This document shows, piece by piece, positions 1-6,433 of a stretch of 9,801 nt of DNA. A program made the translations under genes and the position numbers. Numbering within the stretch: position 1 is the first letter of the stretch; the number at the start of each line of letters is the position of its first letter. Location: positions 1 to 9,801 of the forward strand of contig JAAZLP010000447.1 in NCBI GenBank assembly GCA_012799265.1, read 5' to 3'. This DNA comes from Phyllobacteriaceae bacterium (GTDB lineage Bacteria; Pseudomonadota; Alphaproteobacteria; Rhizobiales; Devosiaceae). Under the pieces are notes generated by a model that searched no databases, had not been told where the DNA came from, and worked only from the letters and a program-made list of their open reading frames with translations.

Positions 1-1230
1 CCAACGGACAATCCTGCCATTCTCGTCGCGGATAGGAATGCTGCGCCCCAGGGCCCAGCGGAATTGTCCATCGCGATGCCGGATGCGGTACTCGATCTGG
101 TAAGGCTCGCCGGTTTTCAGTGCCTCCGCCCACGCCCCCAGCGCCCGATCGCGATCGTCGGGGTGATACATCTGGCGCCATGCATGGAAATCCAGCTCGT
201 CCAGCGCGATGCCAGTCACTTCGAACCAGCGGGCATTGTAATAGTCGCAACGGCCATCGGGTTGGGTCGACCACACCATCTGCGGCATGGAATCGGCCAA
301 GGTGCGAAACCGGGCTTCACTTTCCGACAAGGCTTCCGCTGTCTTGTGCTGCAGTGTGACGTCGACCGCGACACCGGGAAAACGGTGGATATGCCCCTCC
401 CGGTCAACGCGGGGCCGGCCTACGGCAACAAGCCAGCGCAGCTGCCCATCGGCGTCGAGGACACGGAACTCGCTCCTGAACTCGTCGAATGTTTCGATGG
501 ACTGCCGAAGCTGTGCCTTCAACGCCGCAACATCGTCGGGATGAACTGCAGCGAGATAGTCCCCAATCGACAGCCCAAGTCCCGCACGCTGCTTATCGAC
601 GTGGAACATCTCGGCGAACTGGTCATCGGCGGTCACCACGTCATCGACCGAGTTCCAGTCCCAAGTCCCGATCAACGATGAGCTTGAAAGGGCTAGCGAA
701 AGCCGTTCTTCCTTCTGCGCCAGCGCCTTTTGGGCCAGCACTCGCCCCGTCGCATCGTGGATCAGGCACAGCGTGCCGAGGGACGTTCCGTCGTCGTTGA
801 CGATAGGGCTGCAATACATGTCGACCCAGAACGGCTCGGGATGTCCGTGAAGATTGAGATGGAACTCTGCTCCCTGGAGGGTCCAGGACTCGCCCCGAAG
901 CCCCCTCTCGAGCGCGTCCCGGCTGAACTCTGCCGTCTCCGGCCAAACCTCCATCACCGGTCGGCCAAATGCCTCCGGGTGCCGCTGGTCGATAAACCGC
1001 GCATAGGCATCGTTATAGAGCAGGATCCCTTCCGGCCCCACCAACATGCCCATGGGCGTCGACGCGCCAAGCATGGTGCGCACCGCCCCGCGCAGGCTTT
1101 CCGGCCATTGCGGTATGGTCCCAAGCCGACTGGTTGACCAATCGTGGGTATTATACAGCCTGATCGTGGGATCCTGCTCAAGCCGCAGACGCGCTTCAGG
1201 CGAGGCATTGGGGAAAAGGGTCTTGGGCAT
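1..1230 (-). CDS. PAS-repeat sensor protein, probable HWE-type sensor histidine kinase (3' part beyond window)
   Basis: Reading the reverse strand from the ATG at 1230 gives 410 codons without a stop, still open at base 1, so only the N-terminal part is present. An in-frame TGA (1242-1240) closely precedes the ATG, which fixes the start; the ribosome site is weak. Three PAS-like units are visible. The first covers about residues 45-160 (preceded by DWSTSRLG and PQWPESLR, with YNDAYARF inside). The second covers about 175-295 (GTWDWN, VHPDDV, EFRVLDADGQLRWL). The third runs from about 305 to the edge (FRTLADSMPQMVW, YYNARWFEVTG, YHPDDRDRA, then a PAC-like YRIRHRDGQFRWALGR). No signal peptide or membrane segment is seen, so it is probably cytosolic. 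Repeats of this style are common in alphaproteobacterial HWE/HisKA2 kinases, and I infer such a transmitter beyond the window. A guanylate cyclase or other output domain is not excluded. It lies 104 bp downstream of aroG on the same strand. Confidence 0.85.
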   Translation of the reverse strand, partial: MPKTLFPNASPEARLRLEQDPTIRLYNTHDWSTSRLGTIPQWPESLRGAVRTMLGASTPMGMLVGPEGILLYNDAYARFIDQRHPEAFGRPVMEVWPETAEFSRDALERGLRGESWTLQGAEFHLNLHGHPEPFWVDMYCSPIVNDDGTSLGTLCLIHDATGRVLAQKALAQKEERLSLALSSSSLIGTWDWNSVDDVVTADDQFAEMFHVDKQRAGLGLSIGDYLAAVHPDDVAALKAQLRQSIETFDEFRSEFRVLDADGQLRWLVAVGRPRVDREGHIHRFPGVAVDVTLQHKTAEALSESEARFRTLADSMPQMVWSTQPDGRCDYYNARWFEVTGIALDELDFHAWRQMYHPDDRDRALGAWAEALKTGEPYQIEYRIRHRDGQFRWALGRSIPIRDENGRIVRW

Positions 1231-1334
1231 GCCGTGTTCTCAATGCCTGTAAAGACAACGCAGGCGCGGAGACACAGAGTACCAGCGACGCAGATTGTTG
1301 CAACGCGTCACTGGCTTGTCGGTTCCCGCGAGAC

Positions 1335-2705
1335 CTATTCCCCAGCAGCGCGTTGCGGCTGTGGCTGCGCCTGAATTTCCTCGGCAACGAGAAAGGCCAG
1401 TTCCAGCGACTGGCTCGCATTGAGGCGCGGATCGCAATAGGTGTTGTACCGATCCGACAGGGTGTGCTCGGTGACCGCGGAGACACCACCAACGCATTCC
1501 GTGACGTCGTCACCGGTCATCTCGATATGCACGCCACCGGCATAAGTGCCCATCTGGCGATGGACATCGAAGAAGCCACGGACCTCCGTCAGCACCCGAT
1601 CAAAGGGACGGGTCTTGTAGCCGGTCGACGCCTTGATCGTGTTGCCATGCATTGGATCGCAGCACCAGACGACAGTACGGCCGGCCTTCTGCACGGTTTC
1701 GATGAGGCGCGGCAGATGTTCATGCACCTTGTCCGAGCCGAAGCGAGCAATGAGGGTAATGCGCCCCGCCTCGTCGGTCGGGTTCAGCCGATCCAGCAGA
1801 CGCAGCAGGTCATCATTGGAGATGCTCGGGCCGCACTTGATGCCGATCGGGTTGTTGACGCCGGCGAAATACTCGACATGGGCGCCATCGGGATCACGGG
1901 TGCGGTCGCCGATCCACAGCATGTGACCGGAGGTGGCGAACCAGTTATTGGTGATGGAGTCCCGACGGGTAAGCGCTTCCTCGTAGCCCAGCAGCAGCGC
2001 CTCGTGGCTGGTATAGAAGCTGGTCTGCTTCAACGCCGGGGTGTTTTCCGGATTGAGACCAAGCGCCGACATGAAGGTAATCGCGTCGTCGATCTTGCGG
2101 GCAACTTCCTCGAAGCGAACGTTCCAGTTTGACCCTTTCATGAAGCCCATGGTCCATTCGTGGATGCGGGTCAGCTCGGCATAGCCGCCCATCGAGAAGG
2201 CGCGCAGCAGGTTGAGCGTCGCGGCCGACTGACGATAGGCCTGCAGCATGCGGTCCGGATCGGGCACGCGGGCGGCTTCATTGAATTCGATCGCATTGAT
2301 GATGTCGCCGCGATAGCTCGGCAGCTCAACGCCGTCGATCACTTCCGTGTCGGCCGAACGCGGCTTGGCAAATTGACCGGCAACGCGCCCAACCTTGACC
2401 ACCGGCTTGGACGAGCCATGGGTCAGGACGACAGCCATCTGCAGGAACACGCGGAAGAAATCGCGGATGTGATCCGCCCCGTGCTCTGCGAAACTCTCGG
2501 CGCAGTCGCCACCCTGCAGCAGAAAGGCCTCGCCACGGGCAACAGCCCCAAGACGCGCCTTGAGTTCGCGGGCCTCGCCGGCAAAGACCAGCGGCGGGAA
2601 GGTCGCCAGCTGGCGCTCTGCTTCTGCCAATGCAGCAGGATCGGGATAGGCAGGAACCTGCTTGATCGGCTTGCTGCGCCAGGAGCTCGGGGTCCAGGTG
2701 GTCAT
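1335..2705 (-). CDS. aroG: Class II 3-deoxy-7-phosphoheptulonate (DAHP) synthase
   Basis: This 456-residue cytosolic enzyme condenses phosphoenolpyruvate with erythrose-4-phosphate to DAHP, the committed step of the shikimate pathway to aromatic amino acids. It belongs to the plant/mycobacterial class II family, not the E. coli AroF/G/H class, and its length is normal for the family. The metal ligands expected from class II structures are recognisable: Cys68 in LLQGGDCAESF, His353 in DPMHGNT, Glu395 in HIEMTGDD and Asp425 in TYCDPRLNA. Other family blocks include SYRGDIIN (130-137), IHEWTMGF (181-188), FYTSHEALLLGYEEA (230-244) and GIKCGPS (288-294). The ATG at 2705 begins the typical N-terminus (TTWTPSSWRSKPIKQ) but has only a weak ribosome site. 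It lies 72 bp behind gor on the same strand and may be co-transcribed with it. The symbol varies between organisms (aroG, aroF or aroH); the class assignment is firm. Confidence 0.97.
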   Translation of the reverse strand: MTTWTPSSWRSKPIKQVPAYPDPAALAEAERQLATFPPLVFAGEARELKARLGAVARGEAFLLQGGDCAESFAEHGADHIRDFFRVFLQMAVVLTHGSSKPVVKVGRVAGQFAKPRSADTEVIDGVELPSYRGDIINAIEFNEAARVPDPDRMLQAYRQSAATLNLLRAFSMGGYAELTRIHEWTMGFMKGSNWNVRFEEVARKIDDAITFMSALGLNPENTPALKQTSFYTSHEALLLGYEEALTRRDSITNNWFATSGHMLWIGDRTRDPDGAHVEYFAGVNNPIGIKCGPSISNDDLLRLLDRLNPTDEAGRITLIARFGSDKVHEHLPRLIETVQKAGRTVVWCCDPMHGNTIKASTGYKTRPFDRVLTEVRGFFDVHRQMGTYAGGVHIEMTGDDVTECVGGVSAVTEHTLSDRYNTYCDPRLNASQSLELAFLVAEEIQAQPQPQRAAGE

Positions 2706-2733
2706 GTTCAGTCTCGCTCGGGGCCAATTATGA

Positions 2734-2757
2734 GGCGCGGTCTACCAAGCCCGCGCC
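2734..2757 (-). other. GC-rich inverted repeat in the gor-aroG gap
   Basis: Perfect 7-bp arms GGCGCGG (2734-2740) and CCGCGCC (2751-2757) flank a 10-base loop. The hairpin would form in the gor-aroG transcript just after the gor stop. No run of T follows it on the minus strand, so it is not a standard intrinsic terminator. It could stabilise or process the gor mRNA end or cause partial termination; the function is inferred only. Confidence 0.35.
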
Positions 2758-2777
2758 CCTATGCCAAGGGCGTAGGG

Positions 2778-4151
2778 TCAGACCTTCTTGCAATCGCGAT
2801 AAGAATAACTCGGTGCCTTGAAGGTTACGAGCTCTTCCGCCGCGCTCGGGTGAAGAGCAATGGCGCGGTCGAAATCGGCCTTGGTGGCGTTCATACCCAT
2901 CGCTACTGCAACCAGCTGGATCATTTCTGCAGCGCTCGGTCCAAGAATGTGAACGCCCAGCACCCTGCCCCCATTTTTCTCAGTGATGAGTTTCAGGACC
3001 ATGCGCTCTGTGCGAGTCGAGAGCGTGTTCTGCATCGGACGGAAGCGGGCCACATAGACGTCGATATCGCCATGTGTTGCCGCTTCTTCCTCGGTCAGGC
3101 CAATCACGCCGATCTCAGGTTCGGAGAACACCGCTGTCGGGATCAGGGAGTGATCGACCACCTGCGGATTGTTGTTGAAGACAGTCTCGGCAAAGTACCA
3201 GCCTTCGCGGATGGCCACGGGCGTTAGCTGGGCGCGGCCAGTCACGTCACCCACCGCATAGACGGAGGGGACGGAAGTCTGGGAATACTTGTCGACCGGG
3301 ATGGCCCCATTGCCAGCAAGTTCGACACCAGCGGTCTCGAGACCCAGGCCATCCGTATTGGGGCGCCGTCCAGTGGCGAACATCACGGCGCCATAGGGTG
3401 CACTCACACCGTCGCTGAAGGTCACCATGACATCGTCGCCCGGCTTCGCAAGCGAGGCGATGGTGGTCTGGTAGATGACCCGAACGCCGCGTTCGGTCAG
3501 TCCCGCCTCAAGACCACGCTTCATGTCCTCGTCAAAGCCGCGCAGAATGCAATTGCCGCGATAGACGATGGTGGTGTCGACGCCCAGGCCCGCAAAGATT
3601 GTCGCGAACTCGACCGCGATGTATCCACCGCCCTCGATGAGGATCGATTTCGGGAGTGAGGGAAGGTCGAAGGCCACGTTGGACGTAATTCCAAACTCGG
3701 CGCCCGGAATATCGGGAATAGAGGGCCGCGCCCCGGTCGCTACCAGCAGGTACTTTGAGGTGAGCTCGCGATCGCCCTGGACGAGGCGCACGGAGTTAGG
3801 GCCCGTGATCACGGCACGGTCGCGAATGATTTCGACGCCAGGCTTTTCGAGGTTGCTCGTATAGGCGTGTTCGAGGCGGGTGATTTCCTTTTCCTTGGCT
3901 GCCACCAGCGTGGGCCAGTCAAAGCGCGCCTCGACATTCCAGCCGAAGCTCTCGGCAATGTCGAACTGATCGGAAAAGCGGCTCGCATAGACATAGAGTT
4001 TCTTGGGGACGCAACCTCGAATGACGCAGGTGCCTCCGACCCGGAACTCCTCGACCACGGCCACCTTCGCACCATAGGTCGCCGCCATCCGCGCGGCGCG
4101 TACACCGCCCGAACCAGCACCAATCACCACTAGATCATAGTCGAAACTCAT
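2778..4151 (-). CDS. gor: Glutathione-disulfide reductase (plant/alphaproteobacterial type)
   Basis: This 457-residue cytosolic flavoenzyme reduces glutathione disulfide with NADPH and keeps the thiol pool reduced. The N-terminal FAD fold has GAGSGG (11-16). The redox disulfide is Cys42/Cys47 in GGTCVIRGCVPKK, the form found in plant-like glutathione reductases. The NADPH domain has EGGGYIAVEFA (173-183), with Arg198 and Arg204 at the spacing of the NADP-phosphate-binding arginines of E. coli Gor; this favours NADPH over NADH and argues against lipoamide dehydrogenase. The second FAD motif is YAVGDVTG (298-305). The C-terminal HPSAAEE places the catalytic pair at His434 and Glu439. The frame stays open upstream to 4241, but that extension runs through a terminator hairpin and has no family similarity, so I chose the ATG at 4151, which begins MSFDYDLVVIGAGSGG. 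A G-rich stretch (GGGGCGG) just upstream can serve as ribosome site. The gene lies between the DUF2059 terminator and aroG. Confidence 0.97.
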   Translation of the reverse strand: MSFDYDLVVIGAGSGGVRAARMAATYGAKVAVVEEFRVGGTCVIRGCVPKKLYVYASRFSDQFDIAESFGWNVEARFDWPTLVAAKEKEITRLEHAYTSNLEKPGVEIIRDRAVITGPNSVRLVQGDRELTSKYLLVATGARPSIPDIPGAEFGITSNVAFDLPSLPKSILIEGGGYIAVEFATIFAGLGVDTTIVYRGNCILRGFDEDMKRGLEAGLTERGVRVIYQTTIASLAKPGDDVMVTFSDGVSAPYGAVMFATGRRPNTDGLGLETAGVELAGNGAIPVDKYSQTSVPSVYAVGDVTGRAQLTPVAIREGWYFAETVFNNNPQVVDHSLIPTAVFSEPEIGVIGLTEEEAATHGDIDVYVARFRPMQNTLSTRTERMVLKLITEKNGGRVLGVHILGPSAAEMIQLVAVAMGMNATKADFDRAIALHPSAAEELVTFKAPSYSYRDCKKV

Positions 4152-4176
4152 CACACCGCCCCGTTCGCGCTTCCAT

Positions 4177-4199
4177 CGCCATATGCCGATGATATGGCG
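4177..4199. promoter_or_regulatory. Inverted repeat upstream of gor, possible operator
   Basis: Perfect 8-bp arms CGCCATAT (4177-4184) and ATATGGCG (4192-4199) are separated by 7 bases. The repeat is centred about 37 bp upstream of the gor start, between it and the terminator of the preceding gene, so it sits where a gor promoter or 5' leader must be. The symmetry suits a dimeric repressor or activator site, or an mRNA hairpin. No regulator is identified from the sequence. Confidence 0.4.
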
Positions 4200-4210
4200 T
4201 CGCGCTTCGC

Positions 4211-4239
4211 ATAAAAAAGACCCCGCACAAGGCGGGGTC
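4211..4239 (-). terminator. Rho-independent terminator after the DUF2059 gene
   Basis: Perfect 8-bp stem: GACCCCGC (4219-4226) pairs with GCGGGGTC (4232-4239) around a 5-base loop. On the minus strand it is followed directly by six T (plus-strand A at 4213-4218). It begins 21 bp past the stop of the DUF2059 gene and faces the right way, so it should end the rpiA-DUF2059 transcript before gor. Confidence 0.93.
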
Positions 4240-4260
4240 AATGAACGTTCTGATCAAGGA

Positions 4261-4782
4261 TCAGATTTCAACGCCGGACTTGCGCAGCTCCGCGCGGACC
4301 TTGGCAAAGAATTCGGTGCGTAGATTGTTGGTATAGACCTGCAGGACGCGGCTGACATCCGTGTTCAGTTCGGCATTGGACCCGGCCAGCTTCTGACCAG
4401 TGGGCGACTCATAGAAGGCTACGATCTGCTGGAGTTCTTCAACCGTGAAGCGGATTGCATAGACCCGAGCGAACTGATCCAGCAGCTCACCCTTGCGGCC
4501 ATTATATTCCTTGATGACTTCGCCGATGGCGTTGTTCGTCTGGTCCATAATTTCCGGGTTCTGGGTCACGATCTGGCGCATGGCCTGAATGCCGACTTCG
4601 ACCACAGTCGTTTCGAAGATCGCACCGCGATCGGTCAGATCGATATATTTGCGGGCCAGCGCAAGGTGCTCGGGAGCCACTTCCTGCGCAACGACCGGGG
4701 TGGCCATAGCGAGAACGCCCGCTGCCATCGCTGCAAACATTGCGGTCTTTGCACCGCGCATCATCTTACCCATGGTCCACAT
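4261..4782 (-). CDS. Secreted DUF2059 domain protein
   Basis: A protein of 173 residues with no known biochemical role. It starts with a signal peptide: a basic start (GKMMRGAK), a hydrophobic core (about 13-27) and a probable signal peptidase I site after TPVVA (residue 32), so the product should be periplasmic. The mature part is mostly predicted helix. The DUF2059 region is about residues 98-150, with the family signature ELQQIVAFYESPTGQKL at about 116-132. The frame is open to 4866, but that would overlap the end of rpiA and bury the signal peptide. The ATG at 4782 has GGGGA about 10 bases upstream and puts the signal peptide at the N-terminus; the ATG four codons later (4773) is an alternative. 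It lies 26 bp behind rpiA and is followed by a strong terminator, so it is probably the second gene of an rpiA operon. Confidence 0.88.
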   Translation of the reverse strand: MWTMGKMMRGAKTAMFAAMAAGVLAMATPVVAQEVAPEHLALARKYIDLTDRGAIFETTVVEVGIQAMRQIVTQNPEIMDQTNNAIGEVIKEYNGRKGELLDQFARVYAIRFTVEELQQIVAFYESPTGQKLAGSNAELNTDVSRVLQVYTNNLRTEFFAKVRAELRKSGVEI

Positions 4783-4808
4783 ATGTCTGTTGTCCCCGAT
4801 CAGCCCGG

Positions 4809-5504
4809 TTATTTGCGTTGCAACGTCTTTACGCCATTTGGCGTCGCCACATAAGCCTTGCTGCACATATTGAGGAATAGGCCGTGCTGGACTACCCCCG
4901 GAATATTCAGCAGGTCATTTGATAGCGCTTCTGGCTGTGAAATGCGGCCAAAAAATGCGTCGAGAATGAAGTGTCCACCGTCGGTGACAAACGCCTCGCC
5001 CTTGTCCTCGCCACGCAGTTTGAGACCACCCTCGGCGCCGTGAGCCTTGATGACTTCTACAACGGCGCGTGTCGTGGCGCCCAGGCCAAAGCGATTGACC
5101 TCGATGGGTAGAGGGAACTTGCCCAGCGGATCGACGCACTTGGAATCGTCGGCGATGACGATCATTACGTCAGACGCTGCCGCGACGATCTTTTCGCGGA
5201 GCAGAGCACCGCCGCCACCCTTGATGAGGTTGAGATCGGCATCGATCTCGTCTGCGCCGTCAACAGTCAGGTCGAGACGGTCAAGCGTTTCCAGGTCCGA
5301 CAGGGTAATGCCGAGCGAGATCGCCTGTGCTGCCGTCGCCTCCGAAGTCGGTACGCAGATAACATTGAGCCCCTGCGCCACCCTCTGCCCCAGGAGGTCT
5401 ACAAAATGACGGGCGGTCGAGCCGGTGCCCAAGCCCAGTCGCATACCTTCGCGCACTTCTGTGAGCGCCATTGCGGCAGCCTCGCGCTTGAGGTCCTCAC
5501 TCAT
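4809..5504 (-). CDS. rpiA: Ribose-5-phosphate isomerase A
   Basis: This 231-residue enzyme interconverts ribose 5-phosphate and ribulose 5-phosphate in the non-oxidative pentose phosphate pathway. The RpiA fold motifs are complete: the phosphate loop LGLGTGSTA (23-31), the acidic active-site loop TVDGADEID (80-88, with Asp82 and Asp85) and KGGGGALLREK (95-105), where Lys95 and Glu104 correspond to the catalytic Lys94 and Glu103 of E. coli RpiA. Length is normal for the family. The ATG at 5504 is preceded by GGAG with 10-base spacing, a good ribosome site. The gene heads a minus-strand unit with the DUF2059 gene and is divergent from the L,D-transpeptidase gene. It supplies ribose for nucleotides and links to erythrose-4-phosphate, a substrate of the nearby DAHP synthase. 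Confidence 0.97.
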   Translation of the reverse strand: MSEDLKREAAAMALTEVREGMRLGLGTGSTARHFVDLLGQRVAQGLNVICVPTSEATAAQAISLGITLSDLETLDRLDLTVDGADEIDADLNLIKGGGGALLREKIVAAASDVMIVIADDSKCVDPLGKFPLPIEVNRFGLGATTRAVVEVIKAHGAEGGLKLRGEDKGEAFVTDGGHFILDAFFGRISQPEALSNDLLNIPGVVQHGLFLNMCSKAYVATPNGVKTLQRK

Positions 5505-5533
5505 AGATACAGGTCTCCACTAATTCTGCGCGG

Positions 5534-5562
5534 GTTTCGCAGGGCGGCACAACCAGTGTCAA
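5534..5562 (-). promoter_or_regulatory. Candidate rpiA promoter
   Basis: On the minus strand there is CTTGACA, with the -35 hexamer TTGACA at 5562-5557. A 17-base spacer follows, then CGAAAC at 5539-5534 in the -10 position. The -35 box is excellent for alphaproteobacterial housekeeping sigma factor; the -10 box is poor, as is common in this class. Transcription would begin near 5527, about 23 bases before the rpiA start. Not confirmed. Confidence 0.35.
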
Positions 5563-5578
5563 GCCAACCAAATGCGCA

Positions 5579-5598
5579 TAATCACGAATTGGTGATCA
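5579..5598. promoter_or_regulatory. 20-bp pseudo-palindrome, probable operator between rpiA and the L,D-transpeptidase gene
   Basis: TAATCACGAATTGGTGATCA matches its own reverse complement at 16 of 20 positions, centred on AATT. It lies 16 bp upstream of the candidate rpiA -35 box and 159 bp upstream of the transpeptidase start. The size and symmetry fit a homodimeric helix-turn-helix regulator. Which protein binds and which gene is controlled cannot be told from the sequence. Confidence 0.45.
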
Positions 5599-5624
5599 AC
5601 AAGTGTAACCTCGCAGCAACACAA

Positions 5625-5652
5625 TATGGCGAGGATGGGGCAGTTATGGCGA
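5625..5652 (+). repeat. Tandem TATGGCGA pair spaced one site per 20 bp
   Basis: TATGGCGA occurs at 5625-5632 and again at 5645-5652. The 20-bp repeat distance is close to two helical turns, which would put both copies on the same DNA face. They lie in the divergent promoter region, 106-133 bp upstream of the L,D-transpeptidase start. With only two copies of an 8-mer, chance is possible. Confidence 0.25.
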
Positions 5653-5757
5653 AATCGCGGCCCTAATATCTTTTCGGGCCAAAACAATGCACGTAAATAC
5701 CACAAATGGTCGCGGCACCACGAATCGGCGCCTGCGCAATGGTAGAGGCCTACAAAG

Positions 5758-6342
5758 ATGAACGTATTCAAGGTTGCCTTGGCGGCCCTCGTGTCCATCG
5801 CACTTGCGGTGAGCACTGTCGCCCCGACGACGGCGGCGGTTTGGTATAACCCGGACACCAACAAGTTTGAAGAGCGCGCGGCAACCGCGCGTGGCGGCAG
5901 CCCGATCAAGAAGCAGGTGGTCGACTACCAGACCAACTACAAGCCCGGCACCATCGTTGTTGAGACCGGTGAGCGTCGCCTCTACCTCGTCCTCGAAGGC
6001 GGCAAGGCCATGAAGTATGGCATCGGCGTCGGCCGCGATGGCTTCACCTTCAGAGGAACGCATCGCATCACCCGCAAGGCGGAGTGGCCGAGCTGGACAC
6101 CGCCTGCCGCCATGCGCAAGCGCGTTCCTGATCTTCCGGCCTTCATGCCCGGCGGACCGGACAATCCGATGGGCGCCCGCGCCCTTTATATCGGCTCAAC
6201 GCTCTACCGCGTGCATGGCACATCCGAGCCCTGGTCAATTGGACAGGCAGTGTCCTCGGGCTGCATCCGTCTCACGAATGATGACGTGATCGACCTCTAT
6301 GACCGCGTACAGGTCGGCGCCATGATCGTGGTCAACCACTGA
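5758..6342 (+). CDS. Exported L,D-transpeptidase (YkuD domain)
   Basis: A protein of 194 residues with an N-terminal signal sequence (hydrophobic core about 5-19, likely cleavage after TTAA at 27), so it acts in the periplasm. The YkuD catalytic domain spans about 64-193 and carries the signature: His153 in RVHGT and SSGCIRL with nucleophile Cys169 and Arg171. YkuD enzymes use this cysteine to form 3-3 cross-links in peptidoglycan or to attach lipoproteins to it; which one applies here is not readable. There is no LysM or peptidoglycan-binding domain, so this is a minimal family member, like the many paralogues found in Hyphomicrobiales. The ATG at 5758 has AGAGG 9 bases upstream. The gene is divergent from rpiA and ends in a strong terminator, so it is probably monocistronic. 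Confidence 0.93.
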   Translation: MNVFKVALAALVSIALAVSTVAPTTAAVWYNPDTNKFEERAATARGGSPIKKQVVDYQTNYKPGTIVVETGERRLYLVLEGGKAMKYGIGVGRDGFTFRGTHRITRKAEWPSWTPPAAMRKRVPDLPAFMPGGPDNPMGARALYIGSTLYRVHGTSEPWSIGQAVSSGCIRLTNDDVIDLYDRVQVGAMIVVNH

Positions 6343-6364
6343 TCGAAGTTTACAGAATTCGAAG

Positions 6365-6388
6365 AGGCCGCCGCGAGGCGGCCTTTTT
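6365..6388 (+). terminator. Rho-independent terminator after the L,D-transpeptidase gene
   Basis: Perfect 8-bp stem AGGCCGCC (6365-6372) / GGCGGCCT (6377-6384) with a GCGA (GNRA) tetraloop, followed by TTTT. It begins 22 bp after the transpeptidase stop codon and isolates that gene from moaA downstream. Confidence 0.93.
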
Positions 6389-6433
6389 GTTTGCCCGCCT
6401 TGCATTGCCGCATTCGAGGATTAGATTGTCGCC

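Noticed and set aside
64..681. A 205-codon plus-strand frame at the left edge
   Set aside because: It is antisense to the PAS-repeat protein, whose reverse-strand frame is open for 410 codons with clear PAS/PAC motifs.
1231..1334. Possible terminator between aroG and the PAS gene (GACGC/GCGTC arms around 1288-1314)
   Set aside because: The arms are only 5 bp with a 13-base loop and no T-run on the minus strand; no other structure is visible in this 104-bp gap.
1353..2132. A 259-codon plus-strand frame inside aroG
   Set aside because: It is antisense to the conserved DAHP synthase core and its translation resembles nothing I recognise.
2160..3227. A 355-codon plus-strand open frame spanning the aroG/gor junction
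   Set aside because: It crosses two well-identified minus-strand genes and their intergenic gap, and shows no recognisable domain.
4152..4241. A 30-codon N-terminal extension of glutathione reductase
   Set aside because: It would be translated from within the terminator hairpin of the preceding gene, is not family-like, and the internal ATG at 4151 matches the normal N-terminus.
4783..4866. A 28-codon N-terminal extension of the DUF2059 protein overlapping rpiA
   Set aside because: It would place the signal peptide internally; the ATG at 4782 has a GGGGA site upstream and leaves the signal peptide at the start.
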